Assembly (NCBI GenBank): GCA_022592435.1
Contig: JABYQS010000159.1
Coordinates: 1-64,000, forward strand
Length of the DNA: 64,000 nt
Direction of reading: 5' to 3'
Source: Cerioporus squamosus
Taxonomy: Eukaryota; Basidiomycota; Agaricomycetes; Polyporales; Polyporaceae
In this document: piece by piece, positions 11,390 to 23,271 of the stretch
How positions within the stretch are numbered: position 1 is the stretch's first letter
Layout: every line of letters starts with the position of its first letter
The notes under the pieces: model-generated
What the model saw: only the letters and a program-made list of their open reading frames with translations
What the model was told of the DNA's origin: nothing
The model's database searches: none
Made by a program: the position numbers and the translations under genes

Positions 11390-12040
11390 CGCATCTATTT
11401 AAGTGCCTTTCTCACGCTCGTGGTTTTTGCTCCCTCTTCACGAAGAGCAGGGCTGTCGATGATAACTCGCATGGACCGTTATGTCGTTCCGTTGGGAGGC
11501 TTGTTGGGAATCCTTCGTTCCCCCTTCTCTCCACTCAGTTCCATGCGCCGTGTCGCGGCGAGAACAGAGTCCCGCGTCGAGTTGTTGGTACGTTGGCACA
11601 TGAGGTTCCCGCTTCGTCTTTCTGCATTGCTTCGCTGTGGTCTCGGGTGTGTTCGTGCAGCGCGCGCAGAGCACCACGTAAGTAGCTGCTGTATTGCTAA
11701 GCTGCTCTACGCACGTCTCCCTCAAACGTGGCTCCTCCCCTTCAGCTGTCTACTTGTCTGGTGAGGTCAGCGAACCGCAGGCCTTGCCGCATCCATTCCA
11801 GTACGCATATACCGTCCATACGGCACGTATGGCGTTGCTCGTACAGCTGGTCCGGAGGCCGGCCTGACGATGACGGACATGTAGATTTAAGTGGTGCGCA
11901 GGCGCTGGGTAGCCTGCTTGTCTCGATAGAGGATAGCGCTTGGTGTCTCACCACGTCCACCTTCGTCTCGCTGGCACGTTCAAGTCCCCGTCTTGATTTG
12001 CGGTTGTTCGCATCCTACGTAGAGTCGATAGCTGACAACG

Positions 12041-15000
12041 ATGTCGCCTTCAGACGCGTCCGAGAACTGGGATGAAGACTTCGAGTTCAACGGCAACGCA
12101 GCCAACTCTCACAGCGACACCAAACCTTCTCCCTCGAGCCCGCGTCGGTCCAATCCGTCTACGCCTCACTCCAAAGACCGACGCAGCTCACTCAATACCT
12201 GGGCCGAACCTGGCCCGTCCACTCCCTTACAACGACTACAACAAGCAGAAAACTGGGACGACGATTTCCAAGACGCCGACTCTCCCGGCCCCAGGAAGAG
12301 CTCGCGCACGCACAACGGCGGCGCACGCGCGGGAGGATCCTCTTCGCCTGTGGAGAACTGGGACGACGAGTTCGAGGACGGGACCACGCGCACCCACGCG
12401 TCTCCGAGGAAGCGCACACCGAGGAAGCGTCCGTCGTGGCCTTCGTCGGACGAGGAGGACGAGTTTGGCTTCGCAGACAGGGAAGACGACCGGACGGTGA
12501 CGACGCGATCGCGAGGTGTGCCGTTTCATCTCCCTACCGAGATTCCGCCTCCCGTCCCTCCTCTTCCGTCCCCGTTCCCTCGTTCTCCCACCGCGTCCGT
12601 CTTTTCTGTCCCCGTCTCATCGACAACGGCCGAGACTCGGTGGCCGGCTACTCGTACTCGTCCACCGCGCACCTCGCGCTGCGCCCGACTGTATCAGGCA
12701 GCTCGGCGGCCGTGGCGGCGCGTCTCGCCCTTCTTCCCCCGAGCCCTCCCATTCATCGCGAGCGCCGTCGACTGCGCAAGAAGTCGCGTCCTCCGCCCAA
12801 CTTTGAAGAGGGCATCTTCGAGCTTGACGACCGCGCTGAGCTGGCAGAGCAGGCGCGTCCCGTCACGCCCGAGAATCCGAAGAAGACGCGCGAGGTTCCC
12901 GCTACCACGCTCGACGACCCTCCGCCTGACGTCGGCAACACCTCGACGACGAAAACGCCGCTCCTCTCACGCATCGGCTCCGTCGGGAAGAAATGGGGCA
13001 CGGGGCGGAAGAAACGCGCCAGCACCGGGCCCTCCGAGGTCGCCCTGCGCGAACGCGACGAGTCTTCGCACGAGCGCGAACGTCAGCCAGACAGCGAGCG
13101 TTCGCGACCCACGAGTTTCGTCGCGTCCTCTTCGCCCGGGCACAGCGGCGCCAAGTCGTGGTTTTTTCGCGGTGGTGGCGGCGGTCAGGGCCCCGGGTCG
13201 CCGCCACGTCGTGAGACGGCCCTGAAGCACGAGAACAGCGTGGAGCGGCTGCTGCACCTCATGGGAGTCGAGCGCGGACGCGAGCGAGATCCGGGGTCCC
13301 CAAGGAGCGCAAAGTCGAAGAGCCTGCACACGCGCGACGGTACGGGAAGCTCGGCGTTGCCTGAGGACCTCGAGGAGGCGGTGGACGGGAACGGGCTCCC
13401 GGCGTCTGCGCTGCTGTTCGGGGGCGGCACACCGCGACGGCCGACGTCCATGCAGGTGTCGATCTCGAACGGCTCGTCGGGCTCGAGCTGGAGTAACCGC
13501 CCACCGGTCCCGCGTCATGTGTCATACAACGACTCGCGGCCCCGACGCCCCGCCACACCGAGCAGCCGCGCAAGTTCGAAGCAGCGGTCTGCCTCTGCCA
13601 GCGTCGAGGACGTCCACCGCGCGAAAAAGAGTTCGACGACGACGCGCGAGACCGCCGATGACCACTCGAGCGACGCACACAACTCCGCACTACCCGAGAA
13701 GGCCGCGCTGGAGGACCAGAAGGGCAGTCGGCGGTTCATGGGAGGCATCCGGCGGATCAGCCTCGTCGGGAGCAAGCACAAGCGGACGAAGAGCATCACT
13801 GCGGAGGACAAGGACAAGGAGAAGCGGCCCAAGCGGCCTGGGACAGCGTCGTCGGCACACGAGACGGATGCGTCGCAGTCGCATGACCAGAGCACACCCC
13901 GCCCGCCCTCGCGCGTTGTGCGGAGCTCGCAGGACGTCCCGCTCCTTCCTCCAATCGAGCTGCAGCCTCCGTCCCCGCCCCGGAACAAAGCTCCGCGGAA
14001 GCCGCTCGTGTTGGATAGCGCGAATCTTGCAACGCCGACGCGTAGCTCGATTGATCGGACGCTGGAGACATCGCGCTCGCATCCGACGCTCTCCTCAAAG
14101 TCATCTACCCAGACCACTTCCACGGAGACTGCTCTCGCGACCATCCCATCCCCGCTGCCTTCTCCGACTCGACCCCGAGGCTCAACGTCGCCCGTGCAGA
14201 CCGCGTCTCTTGGTCGGACGGCGCTGCCACCGAAGGAGCGTGAAGGCACACCCAGTTCGGCGGTGTTGCGGCGCAACTCCCTCGGGGACCTCAAGATTCC
14301 GGCACGAATCAGCCAGGCGCAGGTCTCGTTGAAGCGCGATCTCACGATGGTGCGGGACTTTGCGACGAGCGTCGAGCGTGAGTCCCTACATCTTCTCTCG
14401 CTTTGTCCTTTGCTAACGCTATCTCAGAGCTCAAGCAGCTGCAGCTCACGTATACGACGCTCGTGGGGCAAGTTCGAGCACTCATCAACGAGCCGCAAGA
14501 GTCTCAGTCGCGCCCGGTGTCGCCCAGCTTTATCCACTTCCCGAAGCCGTCTTCGCGTTTACGGGCGAACACGAACCCTCCGACGAACAACGGTCCTACT
14601 CGGAGCCAGGTCAACACGGCGTTCCTCAATATTGAGGCCAAGTATCGGCTCTCTTGGGAGTGCGCCGAGTTGCTCATCGATCTCGCCGGTGGGGGAGGAG
14701 ATCAACCCACGTCGCCACCACCTTCCAGCCAGTCTGCGCCTGTTGTTCCGACTACCACCATCGACGGCCGGAAGAGTCGCGAACGCGCTATCACACTGGC
14801 AGGAGACGAACCGAAGCCCGCTGTTGGTTCGTCACATCCTGGCCCCACGTCTCCACCTCTAGCGAGCCCCCCACCCTCCCAGTGGCGAGCTTCGACCGGT
14901 CGGCATGACCTCAGTCAGCGGCAGCTCTTGCTGCTGCGCGAGATGCTCAACAACCCCGATCCCTCCGCGACGATGTCCCTCGAACCGAACATTCCCGAGG

Positions 15001-16169
15001 AAGACATCAACCGCAGCTGGCGGTGGGGCGACGCGATGAACAGCACCGTCACCCTCCCCAGCGAGGAGTCCGAGTCTATGAGTGGCGGGATACTGTCCCC
15101 GACGAAGAAGCAAAACACGGCGCGCCGCGGGATGCGACACATTCGCGAGATGCTGAGGCGGCTGAAGAAGAACCCAGGGCAGCTTGTCATTCCCCAGTCG
15201 TCCTCGTCGGTGTCGGCGAGCACGGATTCGTCGCTCAACCTGCCACGCGAGTCCCGCCCGCAGTCCGTCATGTCGCGGCGTCGTGCAAAGACGAGCACAG
15301 GTCCGGAGTCGATCGCGTCTAGGCATCCGAACTCGCCGTACGGTACGACCCCAGGTCTCTCGCACAAGTCGTCTCCGCGGCGGCCGTCTCTCGCGTCGAT
15401 TTTCCGGCTCGGGCAGAAGTCGAAGACGACAAACGCGTCTGTCGACGACCTTAGCCCAAATGCAACAGGGTTACCGAGCAGTAGCTCTGGGATGGCGAGC
15501 GGCGCGAGTCTCGGTGATGACGAGGAAGATTGGGATCGTATCGACTCTGCGTCGGACCTGGACCACGCCGCTCGTGCATTTGGCTTCTCGTCGGACGGGA
15601 CTGCGACCGTGCGCGGGAAGAAGGGCAGGTCGCCGTACCTGTTCCAATCTCGTGCCTCGGACGCAGACACGGCTCGCCGACCACCTGAAGCGTCTCTGTC
15701 GTCTCTCTTCGCCCCTGGGGGCGAGTCCCCAAAGAAACCAGCCTCCGCGATACCTCCTTCCATCCTCGAGAACTATACCCGGTCCATCAAGCTGTCCGAC
15801 GTCCGCGAACACGACACCGGCGACGAAGGCGGCCCGTCGCAGTCGAACAACTCGAGTGGGCAGTCGACGCGGGCCCCATCACGCAATAAGAAGCGGCAGT
15901 CCGCGCCCAGCCCCAGCCCTCGTCGGCCGCCATCTCGGAGTAGGAAGAACCCGACGGGCTCTGTGCGCTCTGCTCCGCCGCAGCCGTGGGGCAATCCCAG
16001 TCCCGAGCTGGGCGCCGGCCCGCTGCCGCTGCCCGACTCGAAGCTTGCCATGGCTCCGGAGAACATCAAGCCGCTGCTTGAGAACGCGCGAGAGGTGCAC
16101 GCTAGGTGCACGGACTGCATCGCCGAGCTGGAGGCTCTGTTAGGGAGCGGGATCAGCGTGAGTGCTTAG
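12041..16169 (+). CDS. Byr4/Bfa1-like septation (SIN/MEN) regulator
   Basis: Proposed exons 12041-12515, 12635-14377 and 14428-16169 encode 1319 residues. The N-terminus carries three copies of an ENWD(D/E) acidic motif (about residues 8, 70 and 105), the feature by which I relate it to Byr4/Bfa1. In yeasts that protein is one half of the two-component GAP for the Spg1/Tem1 GTPase and acts at the spindle pole body to hold back septation and mitotic exit. The rest is long, basic and Ser/Pro/Arg-rich, with an RERRRLRKKSRPP block, a middle segment with conserved-looking aliphatic helices (LKQLQLTYTTLV, then KYRLSWECAELLIDLAG) and a C-terminal helix (IKPLLENAREVHA). Such disorder is usual for the family. 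The first intron is doubtful: the frame inside it also reads like protein (PPPVPPLPSPFPRSP), so a one-base error near 12620-12635 is an alternative. The intron at 14378-14427 is clear. Confidence 0.6.
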
Positions 16170-17044
16170 GCTATCGTCGGCTCGTCGGTGCTTGGACTAT
16201 GTCAGTTGTTCGTTTATTCGTTGCTCGTCGTTCGTCGTTCGTTGTGAGTTCCCCCGTTGTCGTGTCGCTCGTTCGCTTCCAGCTGGTCACTCTGCCACGC
16301 TGCCTTACGCTATTGACGTTGCTTTCGCATTCTGCATACGCTATCACGCCGTTTGTCATGTCTCGTCATGTACTTAATGCATCTATTACGCGTACTATTC
16401 ACCGCAAGCAATGTCATTTCATGTCTAAACCCTACGCTCGTCATCATGCTGTTTAGCCAGCGCTGGAGACAACATCGAGCGCTTGCAAGGTGTCCGCTCG
16501 GTACGGATCTCTGCTCCGAACTCGACTGCTCCGTCTTCGCCCTCGACCACGAGCAGCCGAGGACCACCTCAAAGTCCCGACGAATCCACGATGCCAAGAG
16601 TTTGTACTTGAGCCTTCCAGGCCATGACAGGCAATGCATTGAACGGTGCGTCCGCATTACTACGAGGGTAGTGTACGTACTAGCTAGGTGCTGACAATAC
16701 GAGTCTAGGCCAGGTATGCGCAGGTGTCTGACCTGCTACTGATCACTTTACGGGTACGTCAAGCCGCAGGTCAAGCCCCGTGGCAGTCCAGGAGGATTAG
16801 CGTGCACACGGACATGATCGCCGGAGGCTTGGCAGTGAGCATGTTCAGGTACGCCCTCAAGTCCCGGCCGTCCGATTCGTTGTGAATTACAACATCAGAT
16901 GCGCCCCTCCCCGACAAGCAGTCTCGTGCGGACTTTGCCTCGTCCACGAACCCGGCTCTGGAAGCAGTCTCTTGGAGCGGGGACTAGATTGCGTGCGCCC
17001 TCCGTCTGAGACCGTACTCGCTGACGTCGACAACAAACCGTCGG
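16170..17044. other. intergenic, no gene recognised
   Basis: 3' flank of the Byr4-like gene, with several GTTCGT-type short direct repeats at 16210-16245, and promoter region of the secreted-protein gene at 17150. No supported coding sequence. Confidence 0.55.
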
Positions 17045-17051
17045 TATAAAA
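17045..17051 (+). promoter_or_regulatory. TATA box of the secreted protein gene
   Basis: TATAAAA, about 105 bp upstream of the ATG at 17150. The same box, slightly altered, and the GACGTCGACAAC block before it are kept upstream of the decayed paralogue. Confidence 0.7.
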
Positions 17052-17149
17052 ACGAGCCTGCTCACCGCCGACAATCCTCAGTCTTCCAGACTCTCCCCAT
17101 AATACCCAATACCCATTCACACACTCCCGTCGAGCAATCCGCCCACACC

Positions 17150-17902
17150 ATGCTTGCCCTCGTACCATTCATCCTCTCCCTCGCGCTCACATCCGCCGCC
17201 GCCGCCGTACCCGCTGTCAAGCGTCAGGGCAGTGACTACCCGTGGTGCAACGCCCTCCGCGCGACATGCGAGAAGCAGATCACCCGCGACGACTTGGAGG
17301 ACTTCTTCTCGCACGACGCCTGCCTCTTCGGCGCGGCGTGCCCGCCCGACTTCCTTGGGCCTCCCGACGGCCCGCTCCCAGCGCGCCGCAACGTGCAGCT
17401 CTTCATTCGCGCCGTCGACGCGGACCTCGCCCCGGGTCGCGAGCCGCCGCACAGCGAGGACTTGCGCGTCCCGACCTCGGTGCGTTTCGAGCAGTCTCAG
17501 CTGGTATGAACGCATCGCTGACCCACGTGTGTGCCGGGTGTCAATAGATCCTGCAACAGATCTCCACGAACGGCAAGACCATCACGAAGCAGAACTTCAT
17601 CGACGGATTCTACCAGTGAGTCATCTGCATTCTGACGATCCTATCCGGCGTGCTGATGCGTCTCGGATGACAGTGCCCTCGACGCGTCCAACGGCCCTTG
17701 GCCTACCAATGTTGACATCGTCAAGGGATACTTCACCGACATCGTTGACTGGTGAGTACACATCCTGATTGTCCGTCGATGCACGTTGCTAACACCCCGC
17801 GTGTAATGTAGGACTGCGGTCTGCAGCGGGAACATCCCCTTCAAGAACTTCGCGGACTACTTCGTGTACAGCTCGTACGTCACAAGCGAGGGCAACTGTT
17901 GA
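17150..17902 (+). CDS. small secreted cysteine-containing protein, 188 residues
   Basis: Exons 17150-17479, 17548-17615, 17674-17751 and 17812-17902, all GT-AG and phase-consistent, encode 188 residues. Residues 1 to about 22 form a signal peptide (MLALVPFILSLALTSAAAAVPA), followed by VKR, a Kex2-type site that would leave a mature protein starting QGSDY. The mature part has six cysteines and two repeats of an aromatic-acidic theme (DLEDFFSHDACLFG; NFADYFVYSSYV), which suggests an internally repeated helical fold. I recognise no named family. In such fungi this class includes effectors, adhesins and wall proteins, so secretion is the only firm inference. A broken paralogue with shared promoter and 3' flank lies at 6905-7661 in the opposite orientation. 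Confidence 0.82.
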
Positions 17903-18682
17903 GCGATGAGCTGCTGCGCCCTCGTTCCCGCGGCGAGGGCGTTTCTCTCGTCTCATCGACTCGACTCGGACTCGTGCCCTTGGACTTTGAACTCGGACTG
18001 TGATGGACTCGGACTTCATGTATTCATGATATCACGCTACTTATTAGTACTAATCCTCATTGTACCCCGTCTATGAACACCTGTATGAACGCGTCGCAGA
18101 GTGCTTGAGCTGTCATCGTACTTCAGCCCCTTTACTACAATAGGTACGTCTATGTCCCTCAGGCAATGCGAGCGAGCGACCATTTAAAATGAGCAACTTC
18201 CACGAGTTCGCGTTAGCGGTTCGAGCCCTCGAACACATCTTGTTGTGAGATCATGCGAGCGGGACGTCGCACCATTGGACGACATCTCCACAGGCTCGCG
18301 GAGATGGGTTCGAGTTCTCGCCGATGTCGGAGGCATGCTAACTCGAATCGGGGTCGTTGTGGGAACGGAACTGGCCACTCATCCGTCCGTACCTGTACGT
18401 TCCTCTGCCTTCGGGCGAGTCCGATTTTTCAGCCCGCGAAGTAGTATAGCCAGCGTTGATGTGCTGGCAGCGGCTAGTCGTTCCAGTCGCGAGTATCCCG
18501 ACCGACGAGCACTATGAGTCCCCATGATACAAAGTGCGATGACGCACCTATCGAGATGTTATGGGCACTGCTCCATCGATACATCGCGGTCTCTTGAGCC
18601 GGACGATGGAATCAATCTTCGAGTCGCTAGAGTTAGACCGTGCCCCAAGGGACCGAGGGATGGGAAGCGCACCTCCACTGCA
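17903..18682. other. intergenic, no gene recognised
   Basis: The first 170 bp are 3' flank shared with the decayed paralogue, with a run of GACTCGGACT-like short repeats near 17960-18020. The rest shows nothing coding. Confidence 0.5.
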
Positions 18683-18925
18683 TTAGCTCGAGCATTGCTG
18701 GGCGGGATCTGGCGGAATACGCTCTTCCCCCAAATCGCCGCGAGCGATGTTGCGTCGCGTGCGTATCCACGCCTCTCCCACCGTGTTCCCTGAGTCATCG
18801 GGCTGTCGGTGTGCCGTCAGAGGGATCCAGTGATAAGGGTACTGGGAGGAACGACGTACTACAGTGGACGCGGCGGAGACGAGAGCTCCGAAGAGCAAAG
18901 TGAAGAGGAGGACGGTGCTCTTCAT
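18683..18925 (-). CDS. very small secreted peptide precursor, 61 residues
   Basis: Two exons, 18925-18860 and 18802-18683, separated by a 57-nt intron (GTACGT to ACAG), encode 61 residues. Exon 1 is exactly 66 nt and carries only a signal peptide (MKSTVLLFTLLFGALVSAAST). Exon 2 encodes a short hydrophilic peptide with an RR dibasic site (WIRTRR, then NIARGDLGEER) and one cysteine near the end (QQCSS). A downstream acceptor would instead read a longer second exon in another frame, ending at 18559. The layout matches the gene at 21288-21645, also a 66-nt first exon in phase 0 with an MK(S/V)T start. It suggests a secreted, Kex2-processed peptide; function unknown. Confidence 0.5.
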   Translation of the reverse strand: MKSTVLLFTLLFGALVSAASTVVRRSSQYPYHWIPLTAHRQPDDSGNTVGEAWIRTRRNIARGDLGEERIPPDPAQQCSS

Positions 18926-21187
18926 GTCACTACAGCTCGAGGGCGGTATGTAGCTGTATCAGACGCCAGATGAGGAACTCTCGAACCACGCATGCGTACA
19001 TCCACGGTCCTCTCGCTTGGGCTGCATTACAGAACTGTATCAGATGTGGTCTCCGACGATCTCTGGCGAACACACTAACCGAAGCGGCTCATCATCTGTG
19101 GACAAGAGTCCTGCGACGACACCTGATTGAAAGTCACGTCCTGGCTCTCGTTATTAGGTGCACTGTTGTGGCGGCATTCGAGTCAACGAATGACGCCACA
19201 TGAGGAGTCGATGTATGACGGGGGGTCTGTACGGGCGGGGGTTAGGGACATCCGAGACTCTGAGTACTCACAAGAGAGTCGCGGTACCTGTAGGTGGAAC
19301 TCCGTGTCGTGACTCCCGAAACGGTGACTGAGAGCCGGTATCCCATGCAGCCGCACCAGCCAAAACCAACCGCAGTTGTCATCCCACTCCTCAGTAGCAT
19401 CAGCGTCGAGCGGCATACTCGCTCTCTACGCATCGACGCTACGGCCTCCATCTTCCTCATAGCCCGGCCTCACGGCGGTTCCCCGCGAGCGTCCTGTACT
19501 CAATGAGGCCTATTACCGCAACGCACACGTTACCCTCAGACAAGCAGGATACCACCCCTCGGCCGCGTTGACGAGCACCGGTGCAAGGCAATCCGCACGA
19601 CGCCATTCTGCACGACTGAGACGAGACACCGACGAGACACCGTGGAAGTCGAGCGGTCAGAAACCGGATCAGTCCTTGATACGCTCAGAATGAGCGCAAG
19701 CAGATAATAAACGGGCTCGAGGAAGCAGGGAAAGATGCCGGAGACGTTGGGCGAGCGCGGCCTCTAGAGCACGCGAGCCATCTCCTCGCATCTCGTGTCA
19801 TCATACTATAGATCAAGGAGCATCCGAGATGATCCACAATCCTCTCTGCTGCATCTTCCGACGAATTGCGTCGGACGTATGTAGATATCCAATGGCGTAT
19901 GCTCGAAACACAGCGACAATTGATCAACAACTCACTTGCTGTCCTCTCCCGCTACCCTCGCCTTCACAGCCATCCCGGTCCGCTACTACTCCAGCTCGTG
20001 TCTCTGAACTGATTACGACCGGGTTGCGGCCGGGCGCGTTCAACTTCGGGGGTCTCATTCAGTCGTTTGATGACAAATGGAGAGCCTGTGAGAACGACTC
20101 GTCGAAACCAGGCATATCACAGAGCAAGCGGACAAAGATAACAGTCATCGTGGTCAAGACGGCTGAGAGGGCATGGATCGAGGGAGGGGGACCGAAGCAA
20201 GCACTGGCTCAGGCTGCCCATTGCGAGGTGTGACTGACGCGCATGTCACGCGCGTTATGCCACGCGTTCGTGACAAGTAGCGCGTACTACTCGGCGGCTC
20301 CCAGTCCCAGTCGAGCTTCCTCCACCCTCGACGCTGCGAAGCTCACGGCGATGCGCCGAAATCTTGTAAGCTTGAACAACAGCTGAACTCATGGGTAGAT
20401 TAATCAACCGGTGCCCTGTTTCGCACTGCAGCATGATGTTCGGCTGGCCAGTGGCAAGACTCGGACGACTCGGACTCCCGGATGAAGAGGAACACCGATA
20501 ACGTGAGGGCTGACCAGCACGAACACCGCTACCGAGCGCAAGCTAGCTTGTCCTTAGCGTTGTTGCAATTTGTATTGCAGATGGTGCGTTACCCGTCCCT
20601 CCCCCACTGGAAATGCAAGCATTCGGTGCGCCGCGGCTACGGTGTCCTCTCAACTCTTCATGGAGGTAGCAATTTCCGCGGTACGGCAATCACTTTGGTC
20701 TCCGCAGAACTACTAAACCTCACTGAGCCCCCTAAAAAATACACTATGCTCTAGCGACGATGCCGCTTTGTTTAGTACGACTCGGTGTCGCTTACTTCAA
20801 CCCGACGGCACAACTGAACGTTCTCAATACCAGGCCCGTCCACGATGGCCCGCGGTTGTTGTACGAGTTGAAACGCGTTATATTAGGCTCCAATCACTTG
20901 TTCTTACCTACCATGCTTGTTCATCATGTTTCTAGGCTGCCACTGAGGTCAAATACCGCCCGGATTCATCGCCGGCGCACTGCTACTTGTGCACTAGCCA
21001 TCCGGACTTGTGGCTGCATTCTACTCCTGCATAGAACCTGAGCGACCGCGCCCATGCACCGTGGCTCACTGTTCGCATCGTCTCGGCGAGCTTTGAACCA
21101 TCTTGAGCCGTGGTCATGCGACAACGTCCGAGTCGACGCCGTTAACGCGATACCATCGTACCTGTGTGCTGGAGGATGTGGCAGACA
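18926..21187. other. no gene recognised
   Basis: More than 2 kb with only short unsupported frames, the longest a plus frame at 19829-20233 with no domain or splice logic. The stretch 20240-21180 is less GC-rich than its surroundings. I see no transposon ends or tandem repeats. Confidence 0.45.
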
Positions 21188-21188
21188 C

Positions 21189-21196
21189 TATATAAA
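21189..21196 (+). promoter_or_regulatory. TATA box of the repeat-peptide gene
   Basis: TATATAAA, 92 bp upstream of the last base before the ATG at 21288; a strong match at a normal distance. Confidence 0.7.
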
Positions 21197-21287
21197 GCCT
21201 GCCGTTTTGTTTGCTCAAGCCCAAGCCTCGACCGACATCTTGCGGTGCGCCCTGCATTACCAACTCTGACCTTAAAACGCACCCGAG

Positions 21288-21645
21288 ATGAAAGTCACCG
21301 CAATTCTGCCGCTCTTCCTTCTTGGCGTACTCGCCTACGCCTCCCCAGCCAACGTACGTCCTTCTTTTACCGTGATGTCCTCCGACAGCAACCCGCTCCG
21401 AGTCTCTTCTGCCCTCCGTCCCGAGGTATCAGCCTCATGCCCGCATGTCTGTCCCCAACTTGAGAGGCGTTCCACTCCTCCGAGTCTCCTTCTGCGCGGC
21501 TTGACCACTCAATTCGAGGCTTACGCGCTCGTTTCTTCCTCACCAGATGGCGCGCGATGACTCCCTCGGTCCGGGCGGTGGGGGCAACGGCCAGGATCGG
21601 CGTGACTCCATCACTCCAGGAGGCGGCAACTACGGTCAGAATTGA
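21288..21645 (+). CDS. small secreted glycine-rich two-repeat peptide precursor, 54 residues
   Basis: Exons 21288-21353 and 21547-21645 (193-nt intron, GTACGT to CCAG) encode 54 residues. Exon 1 (22 codons) is a signal peptide starting MKVTAILPLFLLGVLAYASP. The mature part is two imperfect repeats, DDSLGPGGGGNGQDR and RDSITPGGGNYGQN, with an RR dibasic pair exactly at their junction. Kex2 cleavage there would release two similar peptides, the organisation known for fungal Kex2-processed repeat proteins. A strong TATA box lies about 95 bp upstream. The intron is longer than others nearby, so an alternative acceptor is possible, but only this one gives the repeat-encoding exon with a stop directly after the second repeat. 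Confidence 0.6.
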
Positions 21646-21889
21646 CCTATACCGCGACCTCCCGCGGTGAAGGTACATTATATGATACATGTGCGTCCGA
21701 TTTTCTCTCCGCGCAGCACGCAAAACCGAATACTGACGTACTCCTTCGTAGGTTCACGTTGGCCAGTCGTATATGTCATGTAGTACACGGGTGACGGCGT
21801 ACGCGCAATTCAGAAATCGTATACGCCTACCGAGTGTATCCCCGAGACACGGTACCCGAGATCATCCCAATCTCCATCTCACAGCCTCG

Positions 21890-23271
21890 TCATCCCTTCG
21901 TGAAGATCGACTTCGGGAGCATGAACCCGATCTACGACACCGGGACAAGTCAGCACCACTCACCAGCATCGTCCGCATGCCAGCGCTCACCACATAGTTC
22001 GGCATATCGACCTGCGCGTTCTCGTACCGTCAGCCATCCGCACCTTCTCAGACAAGTCGTCGAGAGCTATGCGACTCACCACCTCATGCATGCGCAGATC
22101 GCCCGCGACGCTGCACAATATGTACGCGTCGACCTTGCTGAGCCCGTACTCCGCCCCGAGGAACTCGATCATGTGGCGCACGGCGGAGCGCGTCGCTTCG
22201 CGAATATCTGCAATACGAGAGAGGTCAGAGCTCCGCGGCATAGAATGGGGAGCCAGCAGCATGCTACGGACCCGAGTCGACGCCCGCAGTCGTGTAGAAC
22301 TCCTCCGCGCTCGGGTGCGGGCTGCGCGAGATGAAGTGCGGCGTCTTGACGTACGGCTTGTCCTTGACGACCGTGAGGCGGACTGTGACCTTCATCGGGG
22401 TCTCGATGGCCGTTCCTGCCAATCCGGATACCCGTTAGCTATGGGAGCGACCTGCGAGGACAGACGGACACATACCACAGACCTCTAGACAACGACAGGA
22501 GCGGTCAGCAAGACATACTCCGAGTCAGCAGGGACGGAAAGTGAGGACGTACCCCCGTCTCCCTGCGCGGCATGCCCATCCTGTACCAACGCAGATCCGC
22601 GTCCTGTCAGCGCACGAGCACCCTCGTCCCCATCCGACTCACCCCAATCGAGAAGAGCCCGCCCTCAACCTCCACAGGCAGATACAGCGTCGACCCCTTC
22701 GTCAAGTGCCTCGTGTCCACATTCCCGCCCGTCTTGTACGGCGGAATCGTCGAGTGCGCCCCGTCCTTCCCCGGGGCGACGCCCATCTCGCCCGCAAACG
22801 GCTTCAGCGGGATGCGTATCCCCATCCGCTCGTCGAACCACGCGTACCCTTCCTCCCTGTTCAAACTCCAGATCTTCAGCGCCGGGGCCGGGAACTCGTC
22901 CGCCAGGAGCCCGAACCCGGGCAAGACCGCGCTCCAGCCCCACTCCGCCACCTGCACGTCGAGCACGTCGACGCGGAGCGTGTCCCCGGGCTCCGCGCCG
23001 GCGACGTGCACGGGCCCGTTGACCTGGTCGAGGGACGCGAAGGTGAGGGAGGCGAGCGTGCTCGGGGTGGAGGCGGGCGTGATCTGGCCGTTGGAGGCGT
23101 CGAGGCAGTCGAAGGTGACCGTGGCGCCGGAGGCGACGTGCAGGGCGGGCGGGATGCTGGAGATAAGCGAAAACGTTAGCCTTGGTGCATCGAAGACTGA
23201 CAGAGATGAGAGACGGACCTGTTGTCCCAGGCGAGATGGCACTGGGAGCGCTTCACTGAGTGGATGGACAT
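21890..23271 (-). CDS. acetamidase/formamidase family amidohydrolase, 312 residues
   Basis: Eight exons on the minus strand: 23271-23219, 23156-22643, 22580-22553, 22484-22476, 22415-22272, 22207-22080, 22011-21991 and 21931-21890. All junctions are GT-AG and in phase and give 312 residues. The family hydrolyses formamide or acetamide to ammonia and the acid, letting the fungus use short amides as nitrogen source; cytosolic location is inferred from the lack of a signal peptide. Family marks: SIPPALHVASGATVTFDCLDAS near the N-terminus (from exon 1/2), DQVNGPVHVAGAEPGD, EWGWSAVLPGFGLL, the GDGHAAQGDGEVCG motif, a TPHFISRS block and the terminal VDMPNYVIGFMLPKS. Length fits the short fungal/bacterial branch, not the roughly 400-residue formamidases. 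The fourth exon is only nine bases and supplies EVC; skipping it would keep the frame. Confidence 0.9.

Larger units (their letters stand above)
9101..12040. other. largely featureless stretch
   Basis: Nearly 3 kb without a gene I can support. It holds many short overlapping frames on both strands, plus two very small candidates listed separately (10483-10632 and 11246-11389). The last few hundred bases presumably contain the promoter of the gene starting at 12041. Confidence 0.45.

Noticed and set aside
11591..11690. Signal-peptide-like frame MRFPLRLSALLRCGLG before a GTAAGT donor
   Set aside because: Arg-rich, no second exon I can define, and no relative in the window; likely chance.
12436..14862. 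808-codon frame as a separate gene
   Set aside because: Its middle is exon 2 of the Byr4-like gene; the ends run into intron sequence and out of the conserved frame.
18215..18320. GGTTCGAG words resembling a tRNA B box
   Set aside because: No matching A box, acceptor stem or anticodon arm can be folded around them.
22541..23179. Plus-strand frames of 212 and 233 codons over the amidase gene
   Set aside because: Antisense to the clear eight-exon amidase; composition dominated by reverse-complement Arg/Pro/His codons.
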